64,000 bases of DNA, taken from NCBI GenBank assembly GCA_016110215.1, contig JADWQD010000010.1, positions 1,550,001 through 1,614,000 of the forward strand, in the 5' to 3' direction. This document shows, piece by piece, positions 1 to 10,980 of this stretch. This stretch comes from Capronia americana. Lineage: Eukaryota > Ascomycota > Eurotiomycetes > Chaetothyriales > Herpotrichiellaceae. Under the pieces are notes generated by a model. It was given only the letters and a program-made list of their open reading frames with translations, ran no database searches and had not been told where the DNA came from. How positions within the stretch are numbered: the first letter of the stretch is position 1; each line of letters begins with the position of its first letter. The position numbers and the translations under genes were made by a program.

Positions 1-413
1 CCGTTGACCCGCGCTTGGTTGAGGATCAAATGCGGCATGTGGCTCAGTCCCTTCGCCGTGTCAGCCGCGCGATTGCTCCGCACGATCCCTCTTCTCGCGC
101 CCCCGTCGGCGTGTGGCGTGGGAGCAGGGGACGGTGACCAGAAAGCCACTTCAAGAACATGGTATGCCTCGCGCAATAGGTCCTCGCTGAGGTCCAAGGA
201 CTCGAAAATCTCGACCGTCCGGCATTGGATGCCGTCGGCTTGGCCGATGGACATGGGGGCATCGCGGCGCTCAAGAACACGGTAGCGTATGGGTTTGGAC
301 TTGGTGGAGGGGTGTGAATGGTTATAGATGCTCAACCAGAGGGCAGCGGTGAGGCCAGCACTGCCGGAGCCGACAATGAGGACGTCGAGGAGTTCAGGGT
401 CCATGGTGGACAT
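1..413 (-). CDS. FAD-dependent monooxygenase, phenol 2-monooxygenase-like (5' part only)
   Basis: Open reading frame running off the left edge; 137 residues are visible from an ATG at 413 (a second ATG lies at 404). Residues 9-21 hold a dinucleotide-binding fold of the form DVLIVGSGSAGL, followed about 30 residues later by VLERRD, where the FAD ribose-binding acidic residue is expected, and then by GIQCRTVEIFE. The last visible residues, MPHLILNQARV, match the conserved 'HxxLxQ' substrate/FAD region of phenol hydroxylase-type class-A flavoprotein monooxygenases. These enzymes hydroxylate aromatic rings using NADPH and O2. No intron is needed in the visible part. The C-terminal two thirds, including the GD FAD motif, lie outside the window, so the substrate cannot be inferred. 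Confidence 0.8.
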   Translation of the reverse strand, partial: MSTMDPELLDVLIVGSGSAGLTAALWLSIYNHSHPSTKSKPIRYRVLERRDAPMSIGQADGIQCRTVEIFESLDLSEDLLREAYHVLEVAFWSPSPAPTPHADGGARRGIVRSNRAADTAKGLSHMPHLILNQARVN

Positions 414-1642
414 TGCGAGAGGTAGTGTGGATGTGCGGGCGGTGTCGGTGGTGGGTTATGAGTTGGTCACTTTAGTGCCGCGCCAGCTGGAATGGAAGGG
501 GTCGGTTGTCAGAGTCTTGGATAGTGCTGTAAAACCCATGAAATACCATGCACGCTTTGAGTAGGGTATTAATGACTTGTTGGTCACGATAGTGTTATGC
601 CAAACAATGAATGAATGGGTTGATTGATATGTTTGTGGCCGGATATCAATGTTGTGATGTTTGGGTCTCTGAGTGTGCTGTAATAGGATGTTCCCCGAGT
701 TTTATATTCCGGTCCTTTTGATTCTGAACACTGAACCCATGTATGGAGTTCGTTCGTTCGGTTCTCCTCGGTCGGATCAGCTTGAGGAACCGAATGGAAT
801 GAGAACCTCCTGCGCACGGGTCTGAAAAGCGGCAATCACGCCAACATCATCGTGGAGTTGGAGTAGGTACGAGGCGGGCGAGATGTCTTAGGTCAACGTT
901 ACCTGAAACGCGAATGCCGCATGCAGGTGCAAATGCAGTGTCATTCATGCCGGATATCCGCACATTCAGGTTCGGTTCAGAGGTAAGTGAGATGTGCGCC
1001 GCAAGCCAGCATGTCAGTCAGTTAATCAGGCAGTCAGCCAGGCATGAGCAAACTTCCAGGTCCCCCGCCTTACGGCACTTTCCCGCCCGCATTGGGGTTT
1101 CTCGGAACGAAATGCCTCCGAGTGCCAAGACCGCTTGTGGTGGAGGGCACGCACACCCATTTAACCAGTCACTTATCTACCGTCCACGACTGTTCTTTCC
1201 TCGAACCGTGTCCGACGAATGTGCCGAACGGGACGAACGCGCGGCTTTGAGTTACTTGCGGAGGTAAGTTGCGCGTGTATTTCGGAACAGGGGCCAACCC
1301 AAGCAGCAGAGACATAGACATGATTAGATAGGCGAAGAAAGATCGAAAGAAAGACAGATGCCCCTTCGTGATGCTACGTGTGCGGAGACAGCAGATCGTG
1401 GAGTCGGAATGGACGATGCAGCCGTTAAAATGGGAGGACATTATCAGCATTGAAGGAAACCATTATTACTTCCAGCGACCTACCCAACACCAACAAGTCG
1501 GCTCACATATGCCCTGTCCTCGATTCAGCCCAGCTGACTTGCCGTATCGGATCCTCCTCACCATTGTTCCACCCGTATTCAACTTTGGCCACTCCCACAT
1601 TCACTGTCCTCGCCGTCGTGACAGCATACAATCCACTGGACA
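414..1642. other. Intergenic region
   Basis: About 1.2 kb upstream of the FAD monooxygenase and downstream of the small YHVHP protein. Short open frames occur on both strands but none has recognisable domains or a splice pattern. I see no RNA gene or mobile element. Confidence 0.5.
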
Positions 1643-2271
1643 TCACGTCCAGTTTGGATAGACGTACCAGACCCGGTAGTCTTTGCCACTGCTGGTTGTG
1701 CCCTCATGACAGATTTCGCACCTGTCTCTGAGGTTCCATCCGCTCTTGGGCTCTTTCCGCCCCGTAGCGACCAAGTAAAAACTGGCCGGCCAAGTGGAGC
1801 GAGCATTCGACAGGTCTTTTTTGCAAATCAGCGTGAGCCCATCAAAGTAGGGCACCGCGCATCTTACCTCCTTGTCCGTCCGTCTTGTCCAGCCCCGAGG
1901 GTTTGCACGACGCGGGGTCGTTCGGCTTGGGGTGCACATGGTATGCGACTACCACGTTGGAAAATTTGTCCGGAAGCTTCAAGTACACGTCCAGACGGAT
2001 GTCGCTGTCCTTCTGGTCTGGGGGTATGTGGTGAGCATGAGTCTTATTCCGCTCATCACGCTCGAATGGCAAACTTACCTGTCGTCGGCCCGGAGTTCTT
2101 GATCTTCGTCCCGTCGGCGGTGGCATATACCGCGCCTCCATATTCCCAGTTCTTTGTGAAGGAAAGGTCGACGGCCTGTTCCAAGAGGCGGCGGAATTCC
2201 TTGAGTTCGGCTCTGTCGGAGTTGAAAAGATCATGGAGCGTAATGTTGGCTACTGTTCGCACTCCAGCCAT
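1643..2271 (-). CDS. Small protein with YHVHP motif (JAB/DUF4329-like pattern), three exons
   Basis: Proposed exons are 2271-2079, 2017-1868 and 1815-1643, giving 171 residues. Introns of 61 and 52 bp have GTAAGT and GTAAGA donors and keep the frame (phase 1 both times). The ATG at 2271 is chosen; an in-frame ATG at 2328 would add 19 residues (hydrophobic, not a convincing signal peptide). The middle of the protein reads 'EYGGAVYATADGTKI' followed by 'VVVAYHVHPKPND'. This resembles the 'dG..., HTHP...S..D' layout of JAB/MPN-like and DUF4329-like domains seen in some toxin-associated proteins, but with His-Val-His rather than His-Thr-His. The C-terminal exon has a CxxC pair. The family link is inference from pattern only; function is unknown. 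No obvious partner gene adjoins it. Confidence 0.55.
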
Positions 2272-3557
2272 GATGGGCAAAGACGGTGCAGAGGAGATGA
2301 AGGCTGCTGGAGGGAGGAAAACACACACTGTTTGCTGTGAGGGCTAAGAATAGAGAAAGAGATGGTTGCTCTAGTCTTAATATGTCAGTAAAGCTGCTTA
2401 CTCTGATTATCCTTGACCTCTCTGTAACTTCTTGAACTCGCGGGAGGTTGGGTAGTGTATATATACGAGAAGGGAAGGCAGGACGCTCGCTCTGACAGCC
2501 TCGCGTTGGCAATCTGCTGCTCACGCTTGTGGCTGTGGCGTAGAGAACGTTGCGCAAACTGAGCTGCCTCGCCAGCAAGCCATGGTCAGCCTGGATGGAT
2601 GTGGAAAACCCTCAATCGATGTGTAGCTGGACTTGTTGGGAAGGCGAACCACTTAGATCGTAGGCAGCTCCTCTGAGTCTCCGCCTCTTCATTTCAGATG
2701 CAAGTTTCCCAGAGGGAGAGCTTCAAGGCGGCAGGCACACGATGTTGAAGCGAGTCATGGATCAGTACATAGCTGGTGGCTTGCTGAGCAAGAAACTGAG
2801 GACGAGATTTTAATCCGGGAGGGCTTGCGCCATGCTCTTCTAGGCAAGTGTTCAGAAAGACTGAAGAACGACTGCATATGTCTGAGCTGATAAGTTGACT
2901 TCAGCCGCAGGGCTGTCATCAGAGGTTCCGAACAAACCCTTAACACTAATTAACCACCCACAGATTGGCAATCACTGATGACCTTTTGACTCTTTCGCCA
3001 ATGCTATTAAACCGTGCCAATATCTTGGAAAGGGGCATGACACTTGTCCCAGGCATCGCTATCGATATTGAGCCATCCTTCCGCGATACGTCGACACGAA
3101 CCCGTAGGTTGACTTGAGGGTTGTCCCGGGTCTCGCAAGTACGCAGGGACAAGCATCGGGCCCATGGTCCCATCTGTGATCAGCGGCCGCTCATCATAAA
3201 AAGGGTGAGAGACGGGTGCAGCTGTTGCTACCCTTGTGCTTGTGGGCTGCTGAGTGAAGAATTCAGGTGAGCATACTGAGGCTTCGTCACTCAGGATGCA
3301 ATTGACTTGCTCAGACGCATAGGGCTGCGCGAGCCTAGAAGTCTTCTTGAGGACCAGCAGACAGCGGAGAAACGGCTCCAGGGGATGGCACATTCCAAGG
3401 AACAAGAGGAGCCCTGAGACGCCGCTGTTGACGGGGGAATGATGTTCCTGCACACAAACTTCTCTCATCTTTGGATCTCGACTCGTCCGGCTTGTGCCCA
3501 TCTTCGGTCTCTAGCCGACTGTCAACGCCAGGCGAACTTTTTCTCCATCTCTCCCCA
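2272..3557. other. Intergenic / eroded sequence
   Basis: Open frames on the minus strand (for example 3501-3007 and 3598-3335) lie downstream of the decayed zinc-cluster frame and could be further eroded parts of that gene. I find no splice path joining them and no domain, so they are not called. Confidence 0.4.
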
Positions 3558-3908
3558 TTACCATTGCGGAGACAGAAGTGTGCTGGGGAAATGACCATGG
3601 CAATTCCTGCATGAGACTGCGATGACGTCTGTGGGGAGAAACTCCAACTCGTCCGTCAGAATTGCGCCGCCCCCGGAACTCGGGTCCGAAAATGTCGCCG
3701 AGGAGGGTGGCGTTTGTAGAACTCTCTTGGGCAACCGAGTGGCCAGGTCAACAACTTGTGAGACACCGCGAGGACTGATATTATCACGCGCCATCACATT
3801 TCCCGAAAGCCGCAACTGAAGATATTCCCGGCGTGCCTTTTGGTCGAACTTCACTTTTCTGCTGCGCAAGCATTCATTTTGACGATTACTCACAGTTTTG
3901 GCGGTCAT
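3558..3908 (-). pseudogene. Decayed Zn2Cys6 (GAL4-type) transcription factor remnant
   Basis: A 116-residue frame starting at ATG 3908. Residues 13-40 keep the backbone of a fungal zinc binuclear cluster: an initial Cys, then the basic stretch RSRKVK, then FDQK, then YLQLRLSGNVM. In an intact domain the pattern is C-x2-C-x6-C-x5-9-C-x2-C-x6-C. Here the later five cysteine positions carry Ser, Phe, Tyr, Leu and Met, so zinc cannot be bound. The frame closes after about 75 further residues without a fungal transcription-factor middle domain. I infer a dead regulator gene; an alternative is chance similarity of a basic segment, which the conserved spacing makes less likely. Confidence 0.45.
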
Positions 3909-4149
3909 GCCTCGGCCGCGACAGTCTACTCCTCACGGGTCCTCCACAACGGATTTTTTTAAATGCATCTACGATGCCCCGGATTCTAGCCCTAAGCTTG
4001 CAGCGGGTCTTCGCTCCACATCAAACAAGCTTCATCGCTCACGATTCTTTTCAGCCTCGTAATCACTGACAAAAGTTGCATCGGCGGCCAGAGCAGCGAG
4101 CCCAGAAAACCCCAAGAAGTCATCGATGACTTCCATTTGCCGTGACAAG

Positions 4150-4431
4150 ATGTCTATGCTGGGGCCAAACTCGAAGATGCTTATCGCAGGAGCTGGACCC
4201 TCGGGCCTTGCATTTGCACGGATGCTTTGGAAGGAGCGAATCGACTTTTTTGAGGCCTTCAATGACGTCCCCAAGCCTGGTCCATCGGGCTGGATAGGTC
4301 AGCATGGGCGCTCACCTCTAACAGCTTGGATTGATGATACTAGGAGAAGATGCCTCCGAGTAGATGAGCTAGAAAGATTACTGCCAACGAAGACTGCGAA
4401 ATTGTCCACACTGAGTCCTAATCCAGCCTAG
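4150..4431 (+). pseudogene. Truncated FAD-dependent monooxygenase fragment
   Basis: From ATG 4150 the frame reads MLIAGAGPSGLAFARML, a clean GxGxxG Rossmann motif typical of class-A flavoprotein monooxygenases. It is followed by a weak 'GW...H' segment and 'ELERLLP', which fit the next 60 residues of that family ('QGW...HW...LLP'). The frame then stops at 4431 after about 94 residues, whereas the family is about 400 residues. No splice donor leads into a convincing continuation, although 4453-4647 is open in another frame. I read it as a broken gene copy. It lies on the opposite strand to the edge monooxygenase and is not its missing part. Confidence 0.45.
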
Positions 4432-6057
4432 AAAAAGCTTGACTCCTTCACGGTGATAGATGGGAGCACCGACGAACATCTGCATCTTGGATCGGGATTG
4501 TCTTGTCGGAGACGATTTCGATTGGTGTCGCCACAGAATTTGCGTATGCGTGTAGCAAAATACGAGGCCGGGAAATTCCATCCATTTGATGGATTTCATC
4601 CAAATCAGTTCCCATCCTGTCTACGCCCCATTCTCCCATCAGCGTAAAATCCTATTCGGGTGAACGAGTAAATATTCAGAGAGGGTCGTGGGTGAGTGGA
4701 GGTGAGTGAAGGTGAGCGACAAGTGAGTGGAAAGGTGAGCGATAAGTAAGGGAACGGTGATAAGGGCACATGTCAGGTGAGCGCCAAGGTGAGTTCGGCG
4801 TCGACCTGCCTAATTTGCAACCCAGCCGAGAAGGTGTGGTACCAGTGCAGTTAATCTGCCTGCAGCTCAATCCCATGACGAGGGATCTCCCATCCGACGA
4901 AAGCTTGCTGTGTATCTTGACACATCGTGAGGGCGAAGGTGGCTCGTGATTTCGAATCTTTGGGTGCGTCGGCAAATCCAAGCACTGGCTTCAACGCCGC
5001 CATTGATTCCACCTTCGTCCGCCTTACCTCGCCCTCGCCGAGGCCTCCCTTGGCCACAAGATAGCGCCTTGGTGTTTGGCGAGTCCCGGACAGCGCACTC
5101 CATAAGCTTCGTGGGATGGGAGATGCATCATTTCACTCGTTTTCAATGGTTGCCAACCACCACGGCTCCGCCGAATGCGCTTTGCTTCTGCTGGAGCCAC
5201 AGTAATATTGCAACCCGTCGGTACGTAGCGAGCACCTCGTACAGGTCGGAGATTCGACCTGTGCTGGCCCTGTCTCATTTTAGCCTGGCTGACCCCATAC
5301 TACATGGAATGCGTGGAAGCTCCCGCCGAAGCCCCAAGGCACAGGGGGGCGGCACTAATCAAGCCGCCACTACCGGGTACGACGTTCTTATCTTTTAGCA
5401 CTGTGCAAGCAACCCCGGAAACTGTTTCACCGGCCAATCACAGTGGAGATAGCATCGGCAGCGACGACCCTTAGGCACCTGCGTGGCGAATAGATTTGAT
5501 TTGAGGCGAACGGACATTTCGCTCTGTCCGTCCGGTCACCTTATCGCGCCTCTTTGCTATCTGCGTTGATCATGACGAGGGCGCGCATACGGATCTGTGA
5601 TGAACAGTGTCATCCCTGGATGTTATCGTGGTGTGAAGAAGATCTGGCGAAGCGCAATCATGAGAGCAGCGCCACATCGCTTGATGCACGCGACCGCTCC
5701 ATCTCCGCAAAGCCCTAGTCGGGGGTTTGCCCAATAGACACGCGCCGGCACGATGTCACCTTACTGAACGAGCAGCAATTAGCAATGGGTTTGTGGACGA
5801 ATCCAGGATCTGTTCCACCCCCGAACCAGAACCACTCTCGATTCGACGGTGGAACGTCTATCTATGGTTGGCCCTAGCTGCAGGTCGCTAAATGAACTTC
5901 GCCGCAGCTTAGGGTTGCTTGTGGCAGCTTGTGTGGTTGCTTGCGATGCATGGCAAGCTTGGAGCTTTAAAACCCCCCGGCTGGCCTCGGTCGTTGATCT
6001 CATTCCCTGTCTTTTCCCTTTCCCTCATTGCTCTCTCTCTCTCTTCTTGTCGCAAAG
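4432..6057. other. Intergenic region, includes permease promoter
   Basis: Apart from the GGTGAG repeat patch this stretch holds no gene I can support. Its last few hundred bases are the promoter and 5' leader of the amino-acid permease; a CT-rich tract (TTTCCCTTTCC...CTCTCTCTCTC, about 6010-6045) directly precedes the ATG, as is common in fungal leaders. Confidence 0.5.
4684..4796 (+). repeat. Degenerate GGTGAGYG tandem repeat
   Basis: About 110 bases consist of irregularly spaced copies of GGTGAGTG, GGTGAGCG and GATAAGTAAG (for example GTGGAGGTGAGTGAAGGTGA at 4695). At least seven copies of the GTGAG core occur in one orientation. Unit length varies between about 9 and 20 bases, so it is an eroded minisatellite rather than a perfect array. 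Confidence 0.6.
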
Positions 6058-8231
6058 ATGAGTCTCAACCACGAAACCAAAGGCGTCGGTGAGAGTCCTG
6101 CGAGCGATGTCCCGGCCTACAAACCGGGCCAGCTTGGTGGCAACGATGTTCCGCCCTACAAGCCGGGCTCGCTCAGCGAGCATGCGCGCGGTCGGCAATT
6201 CAGCGTCGACCCGGAGGATCTCGCTATGGTGACTGCCGACCAGAATATGCTTCACCGCGATCTAAAGGGCAGACATATGCAAATGATTGCCATGTGAGTT
6301 CAATGCCGGCTCTCCCAAGGGTATGCTCATTAATCGATGTTCTTAGCGGCGGTGCAATCGGTGCAGGTCTGTTCGTCGGTTCTGGCGGTGCCTTTCAGAC
6401 TGGTGGACCTGGTTCGGTGCTTCTTGGTTTCATGATTATTGGTTCGTCACGCGCTCTGCACAAAATGCGATTTGTTAGCTAACGCTGTCCAGGTCTCATG
6501 GTGTATGTTTCTTGAATACCGGAAGCCTTTGTCCTCAGCTGACACAATTGTCTAGCTACCTCATGATGCAGGCCCTCGCCGAATTGTCGGTTATGTACCC
6601 GATCAATGGTGCCTTCGCCATGTACGTGTGCCGCTTCGTCGATCCCTCCTTGGGGTTTGCGGTCAGCTGGGAGTACGCCATCAGTTGGCTGACCGTCCTC
6701 CCCTTTGAGGTATCGGCTGCTTGCAATATCATCCACTACTGGCCAGGATCGGAGGGTATCAATAACAGTGCTTGGATCGTCCCCCTCCTTTTTGCTTTGG
6801 TTTGTATTCAGTTTTTCGGAGTGAGGGGCTACGGCGAGGCAAGTTCACCCGAAAAGTCTTCCGGAGGAGTGAGCTAATTGCAACAGGTCGAATTCGCACT
6901 CAGTGTCCTCAAGATCATCGCCTGCACAGGCTTCATCATCCTTGGAATCATCATCGACTGCGGTGGCGTTCCAACCGACGACAGAGGCTATATTGGTGCA
7001 AGATACTGGTAATTTCATACCCCGGGCTGGCTACCGGCAAAGCGAGGCTGATGGATTGAAACAGGCATGCCCCTTACGAAGCATTCCTCAATGGCTTCCA
7101 CGGCTTCTGCAGCGTCTTCGTCACTGCGGCGTTCGCCTACACTGGCACCGAACTGACCGGGCTGGCTGCCGCGGAAACCCAGGACCCCAAGAAGGAGATT
7201 CCGAGGGCCTCGAAGCAGGTCGTCTGGCGTATCGCCATCTTCTACATTGTCAACCTTTTCCTCGTCGGTTTGATTGTACCGGAGAACAGCCCCTTGTACA
7301 GTGACGAAGGCTCCACGTCGCGTCATTCGCCCTTTGTCATTGCAATTCGGCTTGCTGGCATCAAGGTCCTCCCGTCGATTTTCAATGCTGTCATCTTGAT
7401 TGCCGTCATGAGCGTTGCAAACTCCTGCACGTTTGGCTCGACTCGAACAATCCAGGCCCTCGCTGCAAATGGTGCGTGCGCGATCCTTTGTCATTCCTTA
7501 CCACGCTAATATCATCCGCAGGCATGGGTCCTAAGATACTGGCCTACGTTGACAAGAAGGGCCGTCCGCTGACTGTGGTCATTCTCCAACTTCTCTTCGG
7601 TTGTCTGGCATTCATCAACTTGGCGCCCAATGGCGGAGATATCTTCAACTGGCTCCTGTCATTGTCGGGTCTTTCTATCCTCTTCATCTATGGCAGTATC
7701 GCTCTAGCTCATATCCGCTTCCGCATGGCCTGGTAAGCAACAGCCCGCATTTTCCCGTCCCGCTCCGCTCCGCTCGTCGGTGATGACTAACCAACTTCCA
7801 GGGCTCACAACGGTCATTCTTTGGACGAGCTCCCCTTCCGGGCCGCTTGGGGCGTCTGGGGCTCGTGGCTGTGCTTGCTCATCAACGTCATCAGTCTCAT
7901 GGCTCAGTTCTACGTCGCATTGTATCCGATCGGCGGCCCTTATCTGGATGCCAACATCTTTTTCCAACTCTACCTCGCCGGTCCTCTCCTCATCTTCCTA
8001 TACTTGTGTTGGAAGGTCTACAGCTGGTTCAAGCGGCCAGCCGACCGCCCATTGTACATCAAGATCAAGGACATTGACATCTACACGGGCATGAGGGAGA
8101 CTCAGCTCAACATCAGTGGCAGGGATGTCCCAGAGGACCAGAGGCGCGCCAGCATCATGGAGCTGCAGGAAGAAAAGAAGAAGAGAGGCGTCAAGGATCA
8201 TATCGTGGCTGCCATTAGAAACATCATCTAA
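6058..8231 (+). CDS. Amino-acid permease (YAT/APC family)
   Basis: Eight exons give 597 residues: 6058-6293, 6347-6441, 6493-6502, 6556-6838, 6887-7008, 7065-7471, 7522-7732 and 7802-8231. All junctions keep the frame. Residues 78-90 (IGGAIGAGLFVGSG) are the first-helix signature of the fungal amino-acid transporter family, and about 12 hydrophobic helices follow, with cytosolic tails at both ends. Intron 4 (6839-6886) has a GC donor (GAG|GCAAGT), and exon 3 is only 10 nt. The N-terminal tail carries two copies of a 'PxYKPGxL' segment. The protein imports amino acids with protons at the plasma membrane; the substrate is not readable from the sequence. It lies 2.7 kb from the siderophore NRPS, so ornithine or precursor uptake is possible but unproven. 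Confidence 0.9.
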
Positions 8232-10980
8232 ACCGTCAAGAGTCGGGACCGATAAGTGGTCTTCGTGGATGTATGTAGCGTTCTACAATCCGATCAAAGC
8301 CCTTTAGGTCCGCTCATGGCGGCAACAACGATGGAAGGAAAAACAAATGCTGAACTGTATCGCCGAGCCGTGAGGAGGTGTGGACGATGACCGACAGAGT
8401 GGCGCAGTCCATAAGTCTCGGCTGCGAAAGAGACCATCCCATCACCGGTTGTTACTCGTCCTGGGCAGACCACACAGTATGCTAGATAAGATATACCTAA
8501 TTATCAACAGTGACGCGGAGTATCAATGTACATCGTAATATACTTCCTATGCCAAATGATGAAATGATGGAATAGTCTTTCCCGACACGGGAGATTTTAT
8601 ACTACATAGCAAGTGCCTGGATTGCAACCCCAACCCGATTCCGCAGCACGGTGTCGCGGGCGGCGCAGGCACGCAAGAATTGCCAAACATCTGACGGCGG
8701 GTAATCGGTACCTTCTCACCCTCTTTAACTGGCTGCCAGTGACGTTGGTGACAACACTGCCGTCGCTCATCGCTGTGTTCCCTAGGAGCCTAGGTTCTGG
8801 AGAGCAGTCCTCGAGGTGCGTGGCGCCCCAGGCGCATCATCGTCTCTTTGATCGCTAAATAACTGTGTGTTCAGTCCCCCGCATAAGTATCCTAATTTAC
8901 CTACATATTGATTAAACTATGATTAAACTTGGCAGTATTAGATGAAAGATGAGGTAAATTAACACTTCGGTGACACTAAGCGTCCTTGAACGCTTATCTA
9001 ACCTAACCTAAAGCTACTTCTTAATAACAACTCACCTCCTACTTACCTTTAACTTATCTCTAACTCGCCTATAATTCACCTAGAGCCCACCTCTTCCCTG
9101 TTCAATAATGATTTCTACACTCACACTAGACTAGGTCTCGCCATCGTAATAACTCACTTGAAACTACGACGAACCCTGGAGGATCGCCCGGCGGTTCGCA
9201 GCTACAAGAGCGGGGCAACGCCGAAAATGAACACCAGGCGTCACACGTCAATCCCCCAAGAAATCATCCCCTCTCGCGGTGGTATAGTTTCAGTCTCACA
9301 TCGGCACTCAATGCGCTCCCTCCATCAGAGGTTTGAGGCGAGGGGCGCGCGCGCCCGTGAACTCAAAATCTCGCTTCTGGGTCCTCTGGGGGGATTCACA
9401 ACATGATGAGCTTGAAAAGGTCGACTTTAGGTCCCGGATGTTTTGGGAGCGTACCGAGTACTTCTCTCATGCCAGCCAGCACGATCTGGATTTCTGGCTA
9501 AACTTGGCTCTTGGGTTTCTTGCACCACTATCTGGTTCTTGATTCGAAATGAGGATACCGATTCACAACTCAGCCAGGGGAGGGGGTCCCAATTTGCGCC
9601 GCTCGGTAGAGACGACTTCAATCATTCCCGTGATAAAGCTCGAAAACATGGTAGGTCGTCCGGCCCAAGCCATATCCTGGCGCTCATTCGGAAAGCTTCA
9701 TCTCAGGCGTCATTTTGCGACCCCCTTTTAGCCCGTTCCCTCGTGCATCCATCAGCCCAGCTTTTCGAAATGACACATGACTAGCGTCGCAAGTACTAGC
9801 TCAATTAATGAAGTTCATCGTCTCCGAAACGAGACGTGTGGAATGACAAGCAAGATGACATACATTGACCCAGCACGGAATTTTCGGAGAGAGTCTTTCG
9901 AGTTCAGCCCGACTGGCCGCCGTCTGATGCAGCTCATGAGCTCGGGGGCGCCAGGCGTTTCAAGGTATTATTCAGATTGTTGGGGTAGGGTGTGTTTTTT
10001 GATACGGAATCTGACGGTGATATCTATCTATCTAGGAGACACAAATGAGACTTCTGGATATTGTAGTAAGTACCGTTGGGAAGAACCCCTTCCTCAGAAA
10101 CAAGCAGAGGCCTCATTTCCTTTTCAGCATTTCACCTCCTAGCTGTAATTGTCTGGTGAGCCATCGTTTTGTCCGACGTCGGCCACTTAACAACGTACTA
10201 ATAAGAGGCTCATCCTAGAATAGTATCAGCAACGCTCTTTCCTCGGCCCAAGTCATCTCAGGAATATCATACCAACTGAACCGAGCCCAAAGACGGGCAG
10301 CCCTCATCTGAAGCATTGTACACAATATATATCTGATCTAAGGAGTTATAACGGCCGGAGACTGGACATCCTAGCTGAACTGCCCTGCCTGCCCTTTTGT
10401 GCGTGAACTTTCCATGTGTTGGCTGCCTGGTGTTTCTTGAAAAAATGGCCATCTTTCTCCGTGACAGGTTATTTATCCATCCACGGAGAAGGCTGTGGTG
10501 GTTATTACCAAGATCTCTCGTACGCATGCATCATTCAGCTAGTGTACTCTAGTTGTATTTCCGCTTTGTCTGTTTACGTTCGGAACTATAGTACATACAC
10601 GGCGGTTCCAGTCTCGGAGCAGGCTTTCTTATACCGGACTGGCGCTGCGCTCGAGAACTTGTTTCAACACTGTAACTCGAATGGCCATTCCATTCCCCAT
10701 ACTCTTGGGCCCGGGGAAGAAGGCTTGACATGCAAAAGAACGACAATTTATACTCATCTCCGGGCTCGGTTTCCCGAACGAGTATTATCACATTGGACGA
10801 AGCACAGCTCATATATATATATATATTCTTGCTTCAAGCCTTTGCTAAGGAACGGAAGGATAAAGATCTCATACTATCGGTCAATCACTACGAAGGGCAT
10901 ATGTATTGACAAATGTGCCTTAGAGAAGACAAGCAAGCTAATACTCCCAGCCATGATCAATTCGCCGCCAGTCAAGTAAT
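8232..10980. other. Long intergenic region between permease and siderophore cluster
   Basis: About 2.7 kb without a supportable gene. Around 8870-9140 it becomes AT-rich with short degenerate motifs (CCTAATTTACCT, its near inverse AGGTAAATTAA, and a run of TAACCTAACCTAAAG). A dinucleotide run (AT)8 lies near 10811-10826. The open frame at 10416-10979 has no domain and overlaps the 3' end of the NRPS gene region. Confidence 0.5.
8870..9120. repeat. AT-rich degenerate segment
   Basis: The stretch combines near-inverted short motifs (CTAATTTACCT at about 8892 against GAGGTAAATTAA at about 8951) with loosely repeated TAACYT and CACCT words. It looks like worn-out non-coding repeat sequence. There are no terminal repeats or open frames to identify an element type, and it is not a fungal TTAGGG telomere repeat. 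Confidence 0.35.

Noticed and set aside
1706..2347. Plus-strand 213-codon frame over the small YHVHP gene
   Set aside because: It is antisense to a spliced model with good junctions and has no domain of its own.
8980..9090. TAACCTAACCTAAAG run as a possible internal telomere repeat
   Set aside because: Only two units, and fungal telomeres are normally TTAGGG/CCCTAA; flanks are simply AT-rich.
10416..10979. Open frame of 187 codons at the 3' side of the NRPS
   Set aside because: No recognisable family, includes an (AT)n-encoded YIYIYS run, and no splice or start evidence.
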